Shown in pieces: positions 8,801 to 21,941 of a DNA stretch of 64,000 nucleotides (within the stretch, counting starts at the first letter, position 1; every line of letters starts with the position of its first letter). Origin of the DNA: Malurus cyaneus samueli (taxonomy: Eukaryota > Chordata > Aves > Passeriformes > Maluridae); the NCBI GenBank assembly GCA_009741485.1, contig VKON01000103.1, forward strand, positions 205,039 through 269,038, in the 5' to 3' direction. The notes below the pieces were generated by a model. The model saw only the letters and a program-made list of their open reading frames with translations, was not told the DNA's origin and did not search any database. The position numbers and the translations under genes are program-made.

Positions 8801-11800
8801 GCTCTTTAAAGAGGAAACCTGCTCCGAACTGCCTGTTACTGCCCGGAATTGGTGTTTGTAACAAATTGACGTTGATCCTGTCCGAAAGGATCTGAAATGT
8901 GAATTCGAGCTGCTGTTGGTACCCTCTGGCACACTGAGCACTAGCGGGAAGGCAGAGTGTGCTGTGGAAATGTCCCCATCTAGTGGGTGTCCCTGGGCTG
9001 GGGACACACCAGGACACTGCCTGGCCACTGTTCTAGTGGAGATGCACATCTATGATTTTCCTCAAAGTAAACGAAATTAGGAACCTTCTACTGTCTGTAA
9101 AATTATTTCAAATTTTACATGTATATTTCAAAACCACATGCAGTGTTTAATATGGACTTTCTGTTATAGACTGCTCTGTTTTTTTCACTGCAGAGTATGC
9201 ATTATGCCTAAAACCCCCTGAAATATATCTGATCATTTGTCCAGAAATTTACTGAATTGATTTTAAAAGAAATTAAAAACATTGAAAAGTTCTTAAGCTT
9301 GACATACCCTCCCCACAATTAAAGGTGTTGCTTTTCTCAGAATATATTTTACATAAAAAGAAGGAGTTTATTGGGGTTTGAGAGTTGGTATGCTTGTATA
9401 TAATTGTTCCTGTCTTCAAGAAAAATTAATGTGAAAATATGAAAAAAAACAGTATTATCCTAATAGGAAACATGGCTACAAAATCCTGCATCTACTCTCC
9501 CCCCTATCTTTTGAGGGAGTTGTTCTTAGCTGATGGGGAAAAAAAAGGATTTTTCCTAGACCCACTAAAATTAGTAGGAGTTTTGACATTAATAGAGTTA
9601 GGGCTTAGTGAGGAATATTTCAGGGAGGAACACAGCACAGCAAAACCTGCAGTACATCCAGTCCCCAAAAAAGTACAGTACTCATGCAGTGGTCACCCAA
9701 TCAATGCTTTCTTACTCGTCTTTCTCAGAAAGGATTAGTGGCTGCAATGGTGCAATAGTTATTTCAGGATGGTTGAATAACATCATGGCATCCAACTAAT
9801 CAGATGCCTGTTGCTGATATTTGTCAGCGAGGCGTCAGATCCTCCGTCATCCCATCCAGGCTAGGAATTTCTGCCATAAATCCAGCAGCATGCTCTAGAT
9901 AGAAATTGAGAAGGTTTTCTGAGAGGAGCACTTCAGGTGGCTGGAATTGTAAAAAGTCCTCATTTCTCTTGTCACATTTGTTAATGCTTATCCTGTTATC
10001 AATACATGGAACATACATAGTTTTATACACACGTCTATACTCCTAAGAACAGGCAAGATCCTTCCTCCACAAACACATTTACAAATATATATTTCTTTCA
10101 GGCTTGTCCTATGTACGCACATTTTTCCTTTTCAGCAAAATCACTCTTGAGAATGCTTCACAATCTCCAAGGTGTTGTTTTAAAATGCAGAGTTCATGCT
10201 GTGGTTGTGAAAGCAGGAGATTGCTGTTATTAGCTCAAGGCAGGCACCGTGGGGAAGGTGCAGTGTGTGCTCTCTGGTAGCTCTGCCAATGTGCATTCAT
10301 CTGGATCTGCAGCATTCCTGCTATTCCAGTCCTGGGCCCCTCTTGTGCCAGATTTTATAGTTTATTTGTGTACAGCTCTAGCAGAGTTCCCAGTGAAGCA
10401 GAAGTTACTGTGATAACCTTTTGTGCATTTTCAGCCTTTGCTTTTTACTCTGCTGGTCGGATCTGTCTCCTCCCCGGTGCTGTTCTGAGGGAAGGGCTCA
10501 GACGTGAGGCTGACTGGCACTGCCCTAATCCCATGATTTTACATGATCTGAATGCCAAAAGCAGAGAGCCCCAAAGTTAATCATTGCTTATGATGACTGA
10601 CTCAGCCTCTCTAATCCTTTTCCATCCTCAGCCCCTGTCACCGTGCCACTTGACCTGCTTCCTCAGGGCTGCACTGTGTGTGTGCCACGCACTCACAGCA
10701 CAGCAGCTCCATCTGAGCAGGGGAAATCATTCTGGAAAGCCTCAGGGCCCAGCTGCTCACACTAAAACTCTCTGGGGGTGGTGTCTTTGAGCTCCCTGGA
10801 CACAAAACTTGGTATCTCATGCCATTGTTCACCCTCCTGTTCCTGTGCTAGCAGCAGAACCACTTTGCCTTTCAAGCAGAGAGGAGGATCCACTTTCAGA
10901 CAGAACGGTCATTTTTGTGCAGCTTTGCCTCCAGGACTGGGAGATACAATCTCTTGTCACCACCACACCTATGCTGAATCTGCAAGAGGTCATTTTTATT
11001 TCCTGTCATGGCATCCATCCCCCTTGGCAGAGGGATAAGGGCTGCAGAACACTGCAGAGCCGATGCATTTGTACCGTTCAGCATTGAGAACTGAGCTTTG
11101 TGCATCCCACAGCTCACACACTTCTAGTACATCCTGGTACAAGAAAATAAATGGCACGGTATGTTTTGCTCCTGGCCTTGAGGAGGAAGGAGCAGCACAG
11201 ACAATGGGATGAACTGACCACGGCCCAAATTCCCCAAACCCCTATGTCATTTGGAAGAAGGAGATAATAAAACTGAGAATAAAATTAGGCCCAGGAAAAG
11301 GGGAGGTGGGGGAGGAAGGTGTTTAAAAGTTTAGGGTTTATTTCTTACTATCCTATTATGATTTCATTGTTAATAAATTAAATTAATTTTCTCCAAGTCG
11401 AGTCTACTTTACCTTGGATAGTAATTAGTTTCATGGTTTTCTCTGCCCTGTCCAGCTGAATAGGCAAATAACAGACAGCTTTGGTGGGCACCTCCTGTCC
11501 AGCCAGGGTCAACCCACCACTGCTGCTCGTCACAAATGAAATTCAGCAATCCTGTGCAGAAGGGACCAGGTATTTACACATTACCAGCAAGGCAAAATAA
11601 AGTACAGGACAATAAATCACAGGATCACGCTGCTGGTATTTCCAGTTTTAAGCAGTAAAGAAAAATCTCTATTTTAGTTCCTCAGAGCATCCAGCTGGTG
11701 GTGCCAAATAGTAACTGCAAAGGATATTTTTTCTCTATTTTGAATGCTTGGAATACAAATTGTTTGGATAAAGGCTTAGAGTCTTTTTAGCAACTGTCCT

Positions 11801-14800
11801 TCTCACTCTCAGTGAACTTAGCAGGTCAGCTTCTAAAAGTCAACAGTTGTGTGTTTATGCCTCACACCAAGGGATCTGAGCCTGTCCTGCTCTGATTGAT
11901 TTGAAAGCTCCTTCTGTGCACAGGCTGTGGGAGATGCACAGACATGTGCATGACCATAAGCAGTGGAAGATCAGGCCCAGGATATTTTGGCCTGGCATAA
12001 AATGTTTATTACCTCATAAATCACAGCAAAACTTAAGAACACAGACACCGGTTTCCTTAGGTGGTGAGTATCTCTGTACCTGGCATTTATAACTTATGTG
12101 ACCTGATGTCCTTCAGGCTGCTGATGATTCAGCTTGTGACCTTCTTTTTCTGTGAAGTTCAGTAGTTAAAAGTGTTTAGCTTGGAAGAAGATACCTGTTT
12201 TCAAATTTAAAAGGGGGGGAGGGGCAAAGGGAAGTGGCGAAGGAACACGGTGCTGTGTTTCATCACCCAAACAGTGACCTATAAAATGTGCTGGGAGAAC
12301 AGAAAATCTGATGCACAGAGTTGTTTTCATTCTTTTTGATGTCTGATGATATGGGTTAGAGCAGGGCAAAGGGAATGCTAGCCTGAAGTGGTACCTTTCC
12401 TATGGCTCCGGGCCACCTGAGTGGGCACTGCTTTGGAAAGGTGGTGTTCTTTGCTGAGGCAGGGAGGAGTAAAGCCCAGGAGGGCCAGCTTTTCCAGCAG
12501 ATCATGCACATGGTTATTGTAGGGAATGTTTTGCCCTGTTCTGAGGGTGCCACTGTTCCCATGGGCTCCCAGCAGCAGCCTGCTGTGCTTGCACAATGCC
12601 AGCTCTGCTGAGGGAGCCAAGCAGGAGGCACAGTGAGCAGCCAGGGCAGGGACAGTGGGACTGCTAGAACCCAGTCCCTATCTTGTGCAGATGTACTTAG
12701 CTTTGCATGCTCAGTAGAACCCTTTGAGGCTGATATGAATTGTTGTGGTAAATTTAAGCTGATAGCTAAGTCCTGAAATGCTGTATATTTCTGAGAATCA
12801 GTTTCTCTCAGCAGTCACCCTAACTTTTTTCTTGTTTCTGTTGTATCCTTGATAGATATAACCAAAGTTGGAATTGGTTCAATGTTCCAGTTCTGACCCT
12901 GGTCCTCCAACATCCCATTTAACCACTCACATGATAAAGTTATTTGTAAATGTTAAATCTTTGCAGGATTATGATCTAAAGGAGTATTAGAGCCTGATCC
13001 AGCTACTTCAGAGGCCTGCCCTAGATTTTGGTGATCAGAGTATCAAAGCCATACTAAAGGGATTAAGATGCTCCAGTGCTTACTGAAGATATGGTTTGCC
13101 TAAATGTGCCATCCTGTGTCCTGGCACTGACACATCCAGGGCACAGCACACAGTGCTGCTCAGGCTGCCACTGAACCCTCCCTGATGGCTTCCAGTGCCT
13201 CCAGTAACCTTCCCTTGATTTATGCTCTCATAATCCAAATGCTTAGCAGTGTAAATATTTCCTCTGTGTGGCTACACACAAGGATTTACTTCTGTAGTGT
13301 GTGAGGCCGTGTTCTGTAGGAATATCAGGGCTTTGCAGTGCCTGTCTGAGACAAGGGGGTCCCCTGCTGCAGTGACATGGAGGTCACTGCCTCCATCCTC
13401 TGTGTCCTTTCACCTCTCTGCTTTCCCTGTCTCAGCAGAATCTTCCCTTTGTTTCACAGGCATGGCAGGCACAACTGCAGTAATGATCCAAGCAGAGAGT
13501 TGGCTCTTTTTTCTTTCACCAGCTGACAGGATGGCCTACAGTGGGAGAGGGATGCCCTGAATGTCCAGGAACCAAGTGAATGAAGACTAGGAAAAAAAGC
13601 ATAATCTCTTTTTTTCTCATGGTGAGTCCTTTTCCTGTGTGTTGCAAATCTGCTATTGCACCAGAAAGGCTGGAGGCCCAGAAAAGGAGGACAACATGCT
13701 CAAGATTTTGTCCCGCGTGGTTGGCCATTTATCTCAGACCTACAGAAACAATGTTTTCTTGTGTGACTGTGATGCTAGTCCTGTTATCATGTTTTATACT
13801 GTATGTATTTGTATCCCAGTAGTCTTGCAGTCATTACAAACACACATTAATTCTGCTTAAGAACAGTAGGGGGGAAAAAACTATTATCCCTTCTCTTTTA
13901 TGGTGATGGTCTGTGATGTAGCTGTGAACAAGGGCATGAAAATTTTGTGGCAGCCAGAGTGCAAGCTGGCTTGCCAGATCTCGGTGTCTAGTTCAAGAAC
14001 ACTTCCTTTCTCATTACATTACATCACCATGAACAAATGATACTAAGTGGTGCAAAATAATCATTCTTGCATAATACCTTTACCTTTCATCTTGGATTTC
14101 AAAGCACTTCACGATCATTAATCTTTACCTCTTAACCCACTAATCACATGAGTAAAGTCTTCCTCACAAAGAAGAAACATTTCTAAATATTTTTACATCC
14201 TGTTAAGATGAGAGGAGAAGACAAGTTTACCCAGACAGGGACTGGGATTAAAAATCTGTACATCTGCTGTCCTTGAGCATCTTTGTTCCTTTCAAATGTA
14301 TCTACACACCCAAAAGACCAAATAAATATTGACATGTAGGTGGTTTTGGTGCATATCTGAAACCTGATGCTGCTGTGTTTAAATTTAGGCTCTCCAGCTG
14401 ACACAGTTCTGTTGCTTTGCAGGAGCAATAATTCTGTCGTGTCGCGTGTTCCATCCCAGCTGTCTTGTTTGCTTCTTTCACAAACAGCTCTCTCCACAAG
14501 CTGGGTTTTGTTCAATGTGCATTACCAGTGCTGGCATATCAGTCCAGCAGTGTTTGGAACAAGAGCAATACTTGACCAGATGAGGAGTCTTCTCCCATGT
14601 GAATAACCAGTCACTTGTAACCCACTCAATCACTCTGTGGAGGAAAAGTATACAAACAAAATCTGTCAATGGGATAGGAACAGAGCTTAACTCAGGAAAA
14701 GCTTTCAGAATATTAACTGCAAGTTACTGGAAGATTTTAATTCTTCATAAAAGACAAAATACTGCTGAGACTATCCAAAGTCACAATGTTTGTCCTGCTC

Positions 14801-17800
14801 TGTGTGCTGATTTTGCCCTGACTGTTTCATACTTGTTTGTTCAAGGATGAGCCATCCTGGGGCCAGTGAAAACGTGGATTTACTGTCTGAGGGCCAAGAG
14901 TGTCAGCCCTGTGAATGAAATGATTTCTTCTGACTGATGTAGGTGTGCCACAGGATCAGGTTTTGATCCCTTGCATAGCTACGGTGTGTGATCCCGTGCA
15001 GCTTTTCATGGTCTGTCTCTGCAGTCTTGACCATCCTTGGGTTTGTTTCTCACGACCAAAGGCTGCCCCTTTGATATTATTTGTGTCTAGAAGGAAGAGG
15101 ATTGGTGACAATTCATTGCCAGAAAACCATGCAGCACTGAGGCCTTCTAAATATAACTGCTTACTGAATTTACTGATTTTATTTTTTCTCTTTATATGGA
15201 ATTACACTTCAGCTACTGTATGCTTTTGGATTCAGGATGTTGTGCTATTTTTCAGTGTTCCCACTGAAGAGCAGAATTTCAAACATTTGAACATTTTCTT
15301 TTCACCACTTGTAGGAGAGTCCTAGGCTTTGACCCTGTCACCACCCTGATGTTTTGAAACTTGCCCACACCTTTATTTACTTCAGGCTGGATTACTGCCA
15401 AACTTCCTGCTCAGACATTGCTGTTAGAAGGTTTTACTGCACTCAATATATTGAGAGCAGAAATTTATAATATTTTCATTTTCAAGTCACTTTATTATTG
15501 ATTTTTTGTGTTGTGTCATGACATATGTCTGCCTTGGAATTTGCTTTATACACAAAAAGATGTTTTCAGCTTTGATTGAAGTCCAAAAATTCAAGGATAT
15601 AGCTGGGATGGTTAAAGAACTTTTTTGATCAAAAGTTTTTGATCAGCAGTTTTGCTCTTTGCACCCACATCCCAACACGGGCATGGGGAAAGTGCAGAGG
15701 AGAAACTGAGAAGTCACCCTTCACAGAAGAGAGTGAAGGACTTCTTAAGACAGCAGAAGCAGAGGCCTTAAAAAGTAACATTGGTGCCCAGTGTTGCTTT
15801 TTGTTCTATACACAACTTATTTTGCTCCATCTAATAAAAAAATGCAGTTGTGTAATGACTTTTTGTTAAATAAAAGGTACACTGTTGAACTGCTTAATTA
15901 TACTTTGGCTGACTTGCTTGTATTTCCAAATCCTTATTTCCTAAGAACTTTAAAGTGGATGGGGGTTTCCAAGATCTCTCTTTAATTATTTCCCCTATAT
16001 TTACTTGGGGAGTTTTCTTTTTAATCCAATTTCTTCCCTCTTTCCTTCTTCCTTGCCTCTTTCCTCTCTGTTACAGAATACAGCACCAGGCATTCAGACT
16101 TAGGCAGTTGTCCAAATCTATTTTAAAACAAAATTTTAAATCAAAGAAGGTCACGTGGGTCAGCAGGAAAACTTGTGATGATGTTGCAGTCCCATCTCTC
16201 TCTCCACTCCCAGTACATATGTGCATAATGTAGAACTATGAAAATGTTATTTTTCAGAAGAAGTCGAGGTCACCTTGTCCCGTATAGGACCAGTTGAAGG
16301 AACTTTGGCTCGGAGAAGAGGGAAGGTAGGCATATTGCACCTAAGAAACAGAATTTTTCCTGATTAAGAGAAGAGACTTAGCAAAACATGTCTAGATCTC
16401 TAGATAAAAAATGAATTTCATTATTACCATAATAATGTCACTCAGTGTCTGAGGCAGAAAACTGGAAGCTGAAATGCCAAGAAGAGATGGGAGAAACGGT
16501 TGCATTTTGAAGATAGTGAGATATCCAAAGCTTTTTTAAATGCTAGCTCATGGTCACACCTGACAGTTTTCCTCACTGAACCCCCAGTGAGTCTGCAGTG
16601 ATGTAGAAGGGTTGACATTTTGAAGGAAACGTGGAGTAGAAGTAGATATGCATTAGATACTGGATTTGGAGCTGGAAGCACGCTGTTATTTTGATTTTCA
16701 CCCTGATGTTCCTGTGGCAGTTATCCCTGCATGCTTTCCCTGTGCTGTAGCTGTGGCTGGGCAGAGCACAGCTCCTGCAGATGAAAGAGCAGCAGTGATA
16801 GTGCTGGAATGTGACCTTGGCCATTTATCACAATGACATTGTCAGTCAGGAGATACCAAATCCTTATTTTTCCGACCCCTTCTGGCATGGAATGAGGCCA
16901 GTGCAGGATGGGGCTTCTACTGCTGTGCTCTGCAAATGCCCATAAATGGCCTATGAAGACTCTCAATATGAACTGAGCTTAGTTCACGTGGAAAAAGTTT
17001 AATTTCAGATGCCTGCTCTCGTGTGTAGATATTTGATGTGTTACTCTGCCACTCCCAACCTGTTCTAAAAATCTTCTTGAAAGAAAGCCAGTGGGATTAG
17101 AGAAAGACTGTTTAGTCTCTGAAAAAAAAAAAAAACCCTAAATAAACTGAAGTAGATATCAAATGATGGTAATTTTCTAGCTATGGACCATGGGTGTTCT
17201 TCTGCTTAATAGACCGCAGTATCATAAACTCCAAGGCATTATCCACAGTCCAAAGGGTCAGGAATAGTTCTGGGTTTTGTTAGTCCAAACATATTAGGGC
17301 AAGACATGCAGGTGAAGCTGTCTTGAAGTTAAATGGCTGAAATGTCAGAAATGTGGTGCTTTTACATGTGGATAAAGGAAATACTTCACTTTTTCAGCTG
17401 TGGCGTCTGGAAGAATTTCTGTGGTTGTTGCCATGATGAATCATTCCGATGGAAGCCATGCATCAGTTCTTGTTTTCGGATGAAACTCCATCCTCAGGTT
17501 TTGATAATGCTTCTGCTCTTGAAAGCAGAACTTGTACTCTGCTTTCCAGTTCCATTCCTTCTCTAATTATTTTGCAGATGAATATGCTGGAGCAGCTTTA
17601 TGAATGATTATTTAAATAATTTTCATTTCAGTGCACACAAAATGTAGCAACAGCCCTCATATTCTAAAGCTGAAAAATAAATAATGAGTAAGTAAATCAG
17701 CTGAAAATTACTATTTTAGCCAGTTATGCCTGTAATTCCAAGGTAGTTTCTTATGCAAGCTAAAAGGATTGAGTACTTCTTCATAATAATGCCCACCCCA

Positions 17801-18025
17801 GACCAAAAGAGAGCAGCGGGAGGCTTGTCCATGTTACAATTTTTGGCCGTTGCTTTTGCAATACAGTATTGTAGTAGAGTAATTGCAGAAATACAAAGCA
17901 CTTCACCGTGAATGAATGAACAAATTATTATCACTCTTGGTAAACAAGTCCCAGTGACAAGGTTAACCATTTGTAGCATGTACCTTTAAAATCAAATTTA
18001 AAAAAAATCAGTTTAAACTGTGTTC

Positions 18026-18185
18026 TGACTCATCAGTCAGGTTTTGAGCATGCTCATAATTTTCTCCCTGTTTTTGAACCCCATGTTTGGGAAGTGACTG
18101 GACTGATTGGCTGAGTCATTTTCTGGTGTCTGAACAGGAAACATACTGCAAAAGGCTTAGGGGGTTATAAATAGAACATGTTCTG
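18026..18185 (+). promoter_or_regulatory. Promoter-like motif cluster in intergenic DNA
   Basis: In 160 bp there are two AP-1 consensus sites (TGACTCA at 18026-18032 and TGAGTCA at 18112-18118), a 10-bp palindrome GAGCATGCTC (18046-18055), an inverted CCAAT box (ATTGG, about 18106-18110), a TATA-type box TATAAATAG (18166-18174) and directly after it the palindrome AGAACATGTTCT (18174-18185), which fits a p53-type half-site. The CCAAT-to-TATA spacing of about 57 bp on the plus strand resembles a conventional Pol II promoter. Each motif alone is common; only the combination is suggestive. It lies 10 kb upstream of the MICAL2 CpG island and could be an alternative promoter, an enhancer or chance. 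Confidence 0.3.
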
Positions 18186-20990
18186 AGGGAAAATTGTTAC
18201 TCAAGAGCAAAGGCTTGATACATGACTGCACAGACGTTGCCTGCTGTACAGCACCAGTACTTTTAATGAAAATTTTCCTTTTTAAAAAAAAAATCCTTTA
18301 ATTACTTAGTCCGATTTCTTTACATCTTTATTTTATCTAGGTGATAAAATAGAACTTCAAAACAAACTGCCTTGAGAACTATCCTTTTGTTTTCAGGGCC
18401 TGTGTTTTTGATTCCAAGAACGCATATTTCTTTAAACTTTTTAAGCTGACAAAATCCTGATTTCCTGTGCACTTCCTATGCACTTTCCTTGGTGACACAG
18501 TCTGGATATGTCACATGTCCAGAGAGAGCAAGGGACAGGACCCGAGCTGGGAAATCCTGTGTTGACATCACTTCTGCCATCGGAGAGTAGGGAGTCACAA
18601 CAGGCCAGGTTTGCTATCATTTCCCTACAATTTCCTAGAACTGTGATTTACCTTCACCTCGTTCTTCTGGACAGCTGGAATAACAACTGTTCCCAATTTC
18701 AGAATGCTGAATATAAAGCATGTTAGGATGCTATGTGATTCCCCTGAAGTCAGTGACAGTCCACTAAAGGAGTCTCTTTTCCCCTTTTCCATCAGCAGCA
18801 GCCTTAGGATGCCTCTCTGGTTAAATTACAGTGTCATTTACTGACAAATGGATCACTTGACTGGAAAGAGCAGTTCTGTCATTGTTTAAAGAGGAGCTAT
18901 GTTGCTAACACAGGAAAAAAAATATTGTGGACAAGGAATGGAAATAAAATCGAAGTCCCATAATTTACAGCTGGATCCAAAGCTGTCCCAAAGCCAGCAG
19001 GAGTCTTTCCACTGACTTCATTAAAGTCTGCATATTTCCCCTCAGAAGTGCTGGTGCTGCAGCCCAGCCTGGCCCAGGAGATGCTCCGAGCCCTTGTTCT
19101 CAGCTGACCTTGGCCAGAGCTGTCAGGGTGAAAATGGTGCCACATGCAGTACTGGGGCAGGAAAAATGAAAACCTGGAACAAAAAATACTGCAGGAAAAA
19201 ATGCACTAAAGCAGGAAAAGCTACATATAATACCAGTAATGGGAGCTGGATCACGGGCTCTTTCTCCTCCAGGCGAACACCTACACATTTATAAATAATG
19301 ACATGCAGACATTAGTTAAGTTAAAGATGCTTTTTGGTGCTTTGTAGACTACTGTTTTAAGCAAATCAGAGGGCAAGAGTGGGCAGTTTTCCAAAGTCTG
19401 GAGATGTTGCGAAATAAAAAATAGAAAGATATAAACTTTCTCTCCATGACCACACAGCAAAACATACATGCTTGCTGAAAATCCTGATACTGTGCACTAA
19501 GGAAAAAACTCCTGCTCTGTCACTGCCTGGAGTAATATGAACAAAACCAGTCCTTTAACTCAATTCATTACAATGGGAGTCTGCCCAAAATGCAGAACTT
19601 TTTTTTTAATAAGGAAGTTTCATCTGTAAACTTTCACAAAAAACCATTCTCTGAAACAGACTTTGGATACAATTCATATTGTATTGAAATTTAATATGAA
19701 TTATCCATGTACAACTAAACTTTTGTTTTCCATCTGATAACAAATATTTGTCTTTGTGGGTGAAAGTAAAAGGCCAGTGATCTCTTGATCATCAGGAGGT
19801 AAAGAAATAATTTGAATCCCATGAAGATATTTCAAACGGACTTTTTTTCCTTTCCATTCTGAAAATGCCTTTTAGTCTTTATCTTCAGCATTGCTAAACA
19901 GTGTTCTGGTGAATGGGTGATGGCAGATGCATATCTTGAAAGAGCAGCATAATTGCTGCTCATTAAGAAATTGCAAAGATGCAATATAGGGAGCTAAAAA
20001 AAGCACTTCACATGCAGAAAGAAGCACTTGCAAATCAGGAAGGCTGAATGGTTTGAGAATGATTTCAAAAGGAGACTTTTGAGCTGTGCTGAGTTCACAG
20101 GTCCATCCCATGTGTGAATTGCAAATATTGCCGAATGAAGGGCACTTTAAAGAAACAGCAGTTCTGTGAGCCAGTGGAACAGTCCTACAGCGAGCTGATG
20201 GGCTGAGTTTCTGCTCAACAGGATTCCCCTGGGAATGCTGCGGTTGTTACTCTTCATTTCAGCTGCTGAAGGAGCGCTCTTGTGCCCAGGCTTTGTTTTC
20301 TGCCCAAGTGCTGCTGTTGCCATTCCGGGCAGCATTGCTCTCTGTGTGTTCACTCTTCCTCCTCTAGCGAGAGCTGTTCTTTCAAACTCCGGCTGTAGAG
20401 GAGCAGGGAGGGATGCCATCTGCCCTGCTGACAAATTTGCAGACACACAGGACCTTTTTTATTTTAATTAGAGAATGGGGGTTTTTAATGCTGGCACTGA
20501 GACGGGAGAGCTGCTGGCAGATGGTGCAAGTCTGAAAAGGACTCCCTGTGAGCTGTGCTTGTTTGTTTGAAGTTGCTAACATGACATGTTTAAACACTAA
20601 ACTATGAAGTTCATGACAATATTTTGCAGGTTGTCAGGAACAATCTTGCTTGTGCCGTGATGCAGTGAGATGGTGTGAGCTGTGGGAGCACAGGGAAGGG
20701 AAGGGAGGCTGTTCAACACGCCCGGGTGTCACTGGGAGCTGGGGCCATTTGGGAGGTGGCACCACCCTGCCCAGCATTGGGTTAACAGAGCAGTGCTGGT
20801 AAGGAACGAGTGCTGCAGAGCCTCCCTGGGGAGTGCAATGTCCTTGGCATCCCCAAAACTTACAGCCTGAGCTGAATGACCATGGGCTCGTTCCACACAT
20901 GATCTCAAAGGTGGCAAATGCTCGCTGAAAACATTGCTTTGCTTTGCCCGTGGGCTCTGGCCTGAGTCTTCCCTCTCGCAAGCAGTGCTG

Positions 20991-21941
20991 AAGAGATTGG
21001 TGTCCTCCTGGAGAGGTTTGTGTCCTCCTGGAGAGGTTTGTGTCCTCCTGAAAGGTTTGTGTCCTCCTGAGCAGGTTTGTGTCCTCCTGGAGAGGTTTGT
21101 GTCCTCCTGGAGAGGTTTGTGTCCTCCTGAAAGGTTTGTGTCCTCCTGAGGAGGTTTGTGTCCTCCTGAGGAGGTTTGTGTCCTCCTGAGGAGGTTTGTG
21201 TCCTCCTGGAGAGGTTTGTATCCTCCTGACGAGGTTTGTGTCCTCCTGAGCAGGTTTGTGTCCTCCTGAGAGGTTTGTGTCCTCCTGGAGAGGTTTGTTC
21301 CTCCTGACGAGGTTTGTGTCCTCCTGAAGGTTTGTGTCCTCCTGAGAGGTTTGTGTCCTCCTGAGGAGGTTTGTGTCCTCCTGAAAGGTTTGTGTCCTCC
21401 TGAGAGGTTTGTGTCCTCCTGGAGAGGTTTGTGTCCTCCTGAGGAGGTTTGTGTCCTCCTGAGAAGGTTTGTGTCCTCCTGAGGAGGTTTGTGTCCTCCT
21501 GAGGAGGTTTGTGTCCTCCTGAGCAGGTTTGTGTCCTCCTGAGCAGGTTTGTGTCCTCCTGAGCAGGTTTGTGTCCTCCTGGAGAGGTTTGTGTCCTCCT
21601 GAGCAGGTTTGTGTCCTCCTGAGCAGGTTTGTGTCCTCCTGGTGAGGTTTGTGTCCTCCTGAGAGAGGTTTGTGTCCTCCTGGAGAGGTTTGTGTCCTCC
21701 TGGAGAGGTTTGTGTCCTCCTGACAGGTTTGTGTCCTCCTGACGAGGTTTGTGTCCTCCTGACAGGTTTGTGTCCTCCTGACGAGGTTTGTGTCCTCCTG
21801 AGGAGGTTTGTGTCCTCCTGAAGAGGTTTGTGTCCTCCTGAAGAGGTTTGTGTCCTCCTGACCAGGTTTGTGTCCTCCTGACCAGGTTTGTGTCCTCCTG
21901 ACGAGGTTTGTGTCCTCCTGACCAGGTTTGTGTCCTCCTGA
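20991..21941. repeat. Minisatellite, about 48 copies of an 18-21-bp unit
   Basis: A tandem array with core AGGTTTGTGTCCTCCTGA/G and a typical unit GAGAGGTTTGTGTCCTCCTG. I counted 48 occurrences of the CCTCCTG core. Variation is concentrated in the few bases between CTCCTG and AGGTTTG (GAG, GAC, ACC, AAG, A, GCA), which changes unit length between about 16 and 21. Neither strand creates stops in most phases, which yields artefactual minus-strand frames of 434 and 483 codons made of QEDTNL/RRTQT/GGHKP motifs. Variant units occur in runs (GAGCAG near 21530-21640, ACCAG near 21860-21940), consistent with local unit duplication. There is no sign of a gene. Confidence 0.97.

Larger units (their letters stand above)
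4811..20990. other. Intergenic interval, left part; no recognised gene
   Basis: About 16 kb between the DKK3 CpG island and the minisatellite. I found no exon of a known family, no tRNA-like gene and no clear transposon. The open frames (for example 7190-7573, 8691-9049, 10778-11117, 12356-12631, 14183-14515, 15955-16233) have no recognisable domain and no supporting splice context, so they were treated as chance frames. Two places are singled out elsewhere: the open stretch at 5332-5868 and the motif cluster at 18026-18185. Confidence 0.7.

Noticed and set aside
15618..15646. Near-palindrome AACTTTTTTGATCAAAAGTT with a repeated TTTTTGATCA
   Set aside because: Short and AT-rich, likely by chance. 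No terminator, attachment site or element boundary fits this eukaryotic context.
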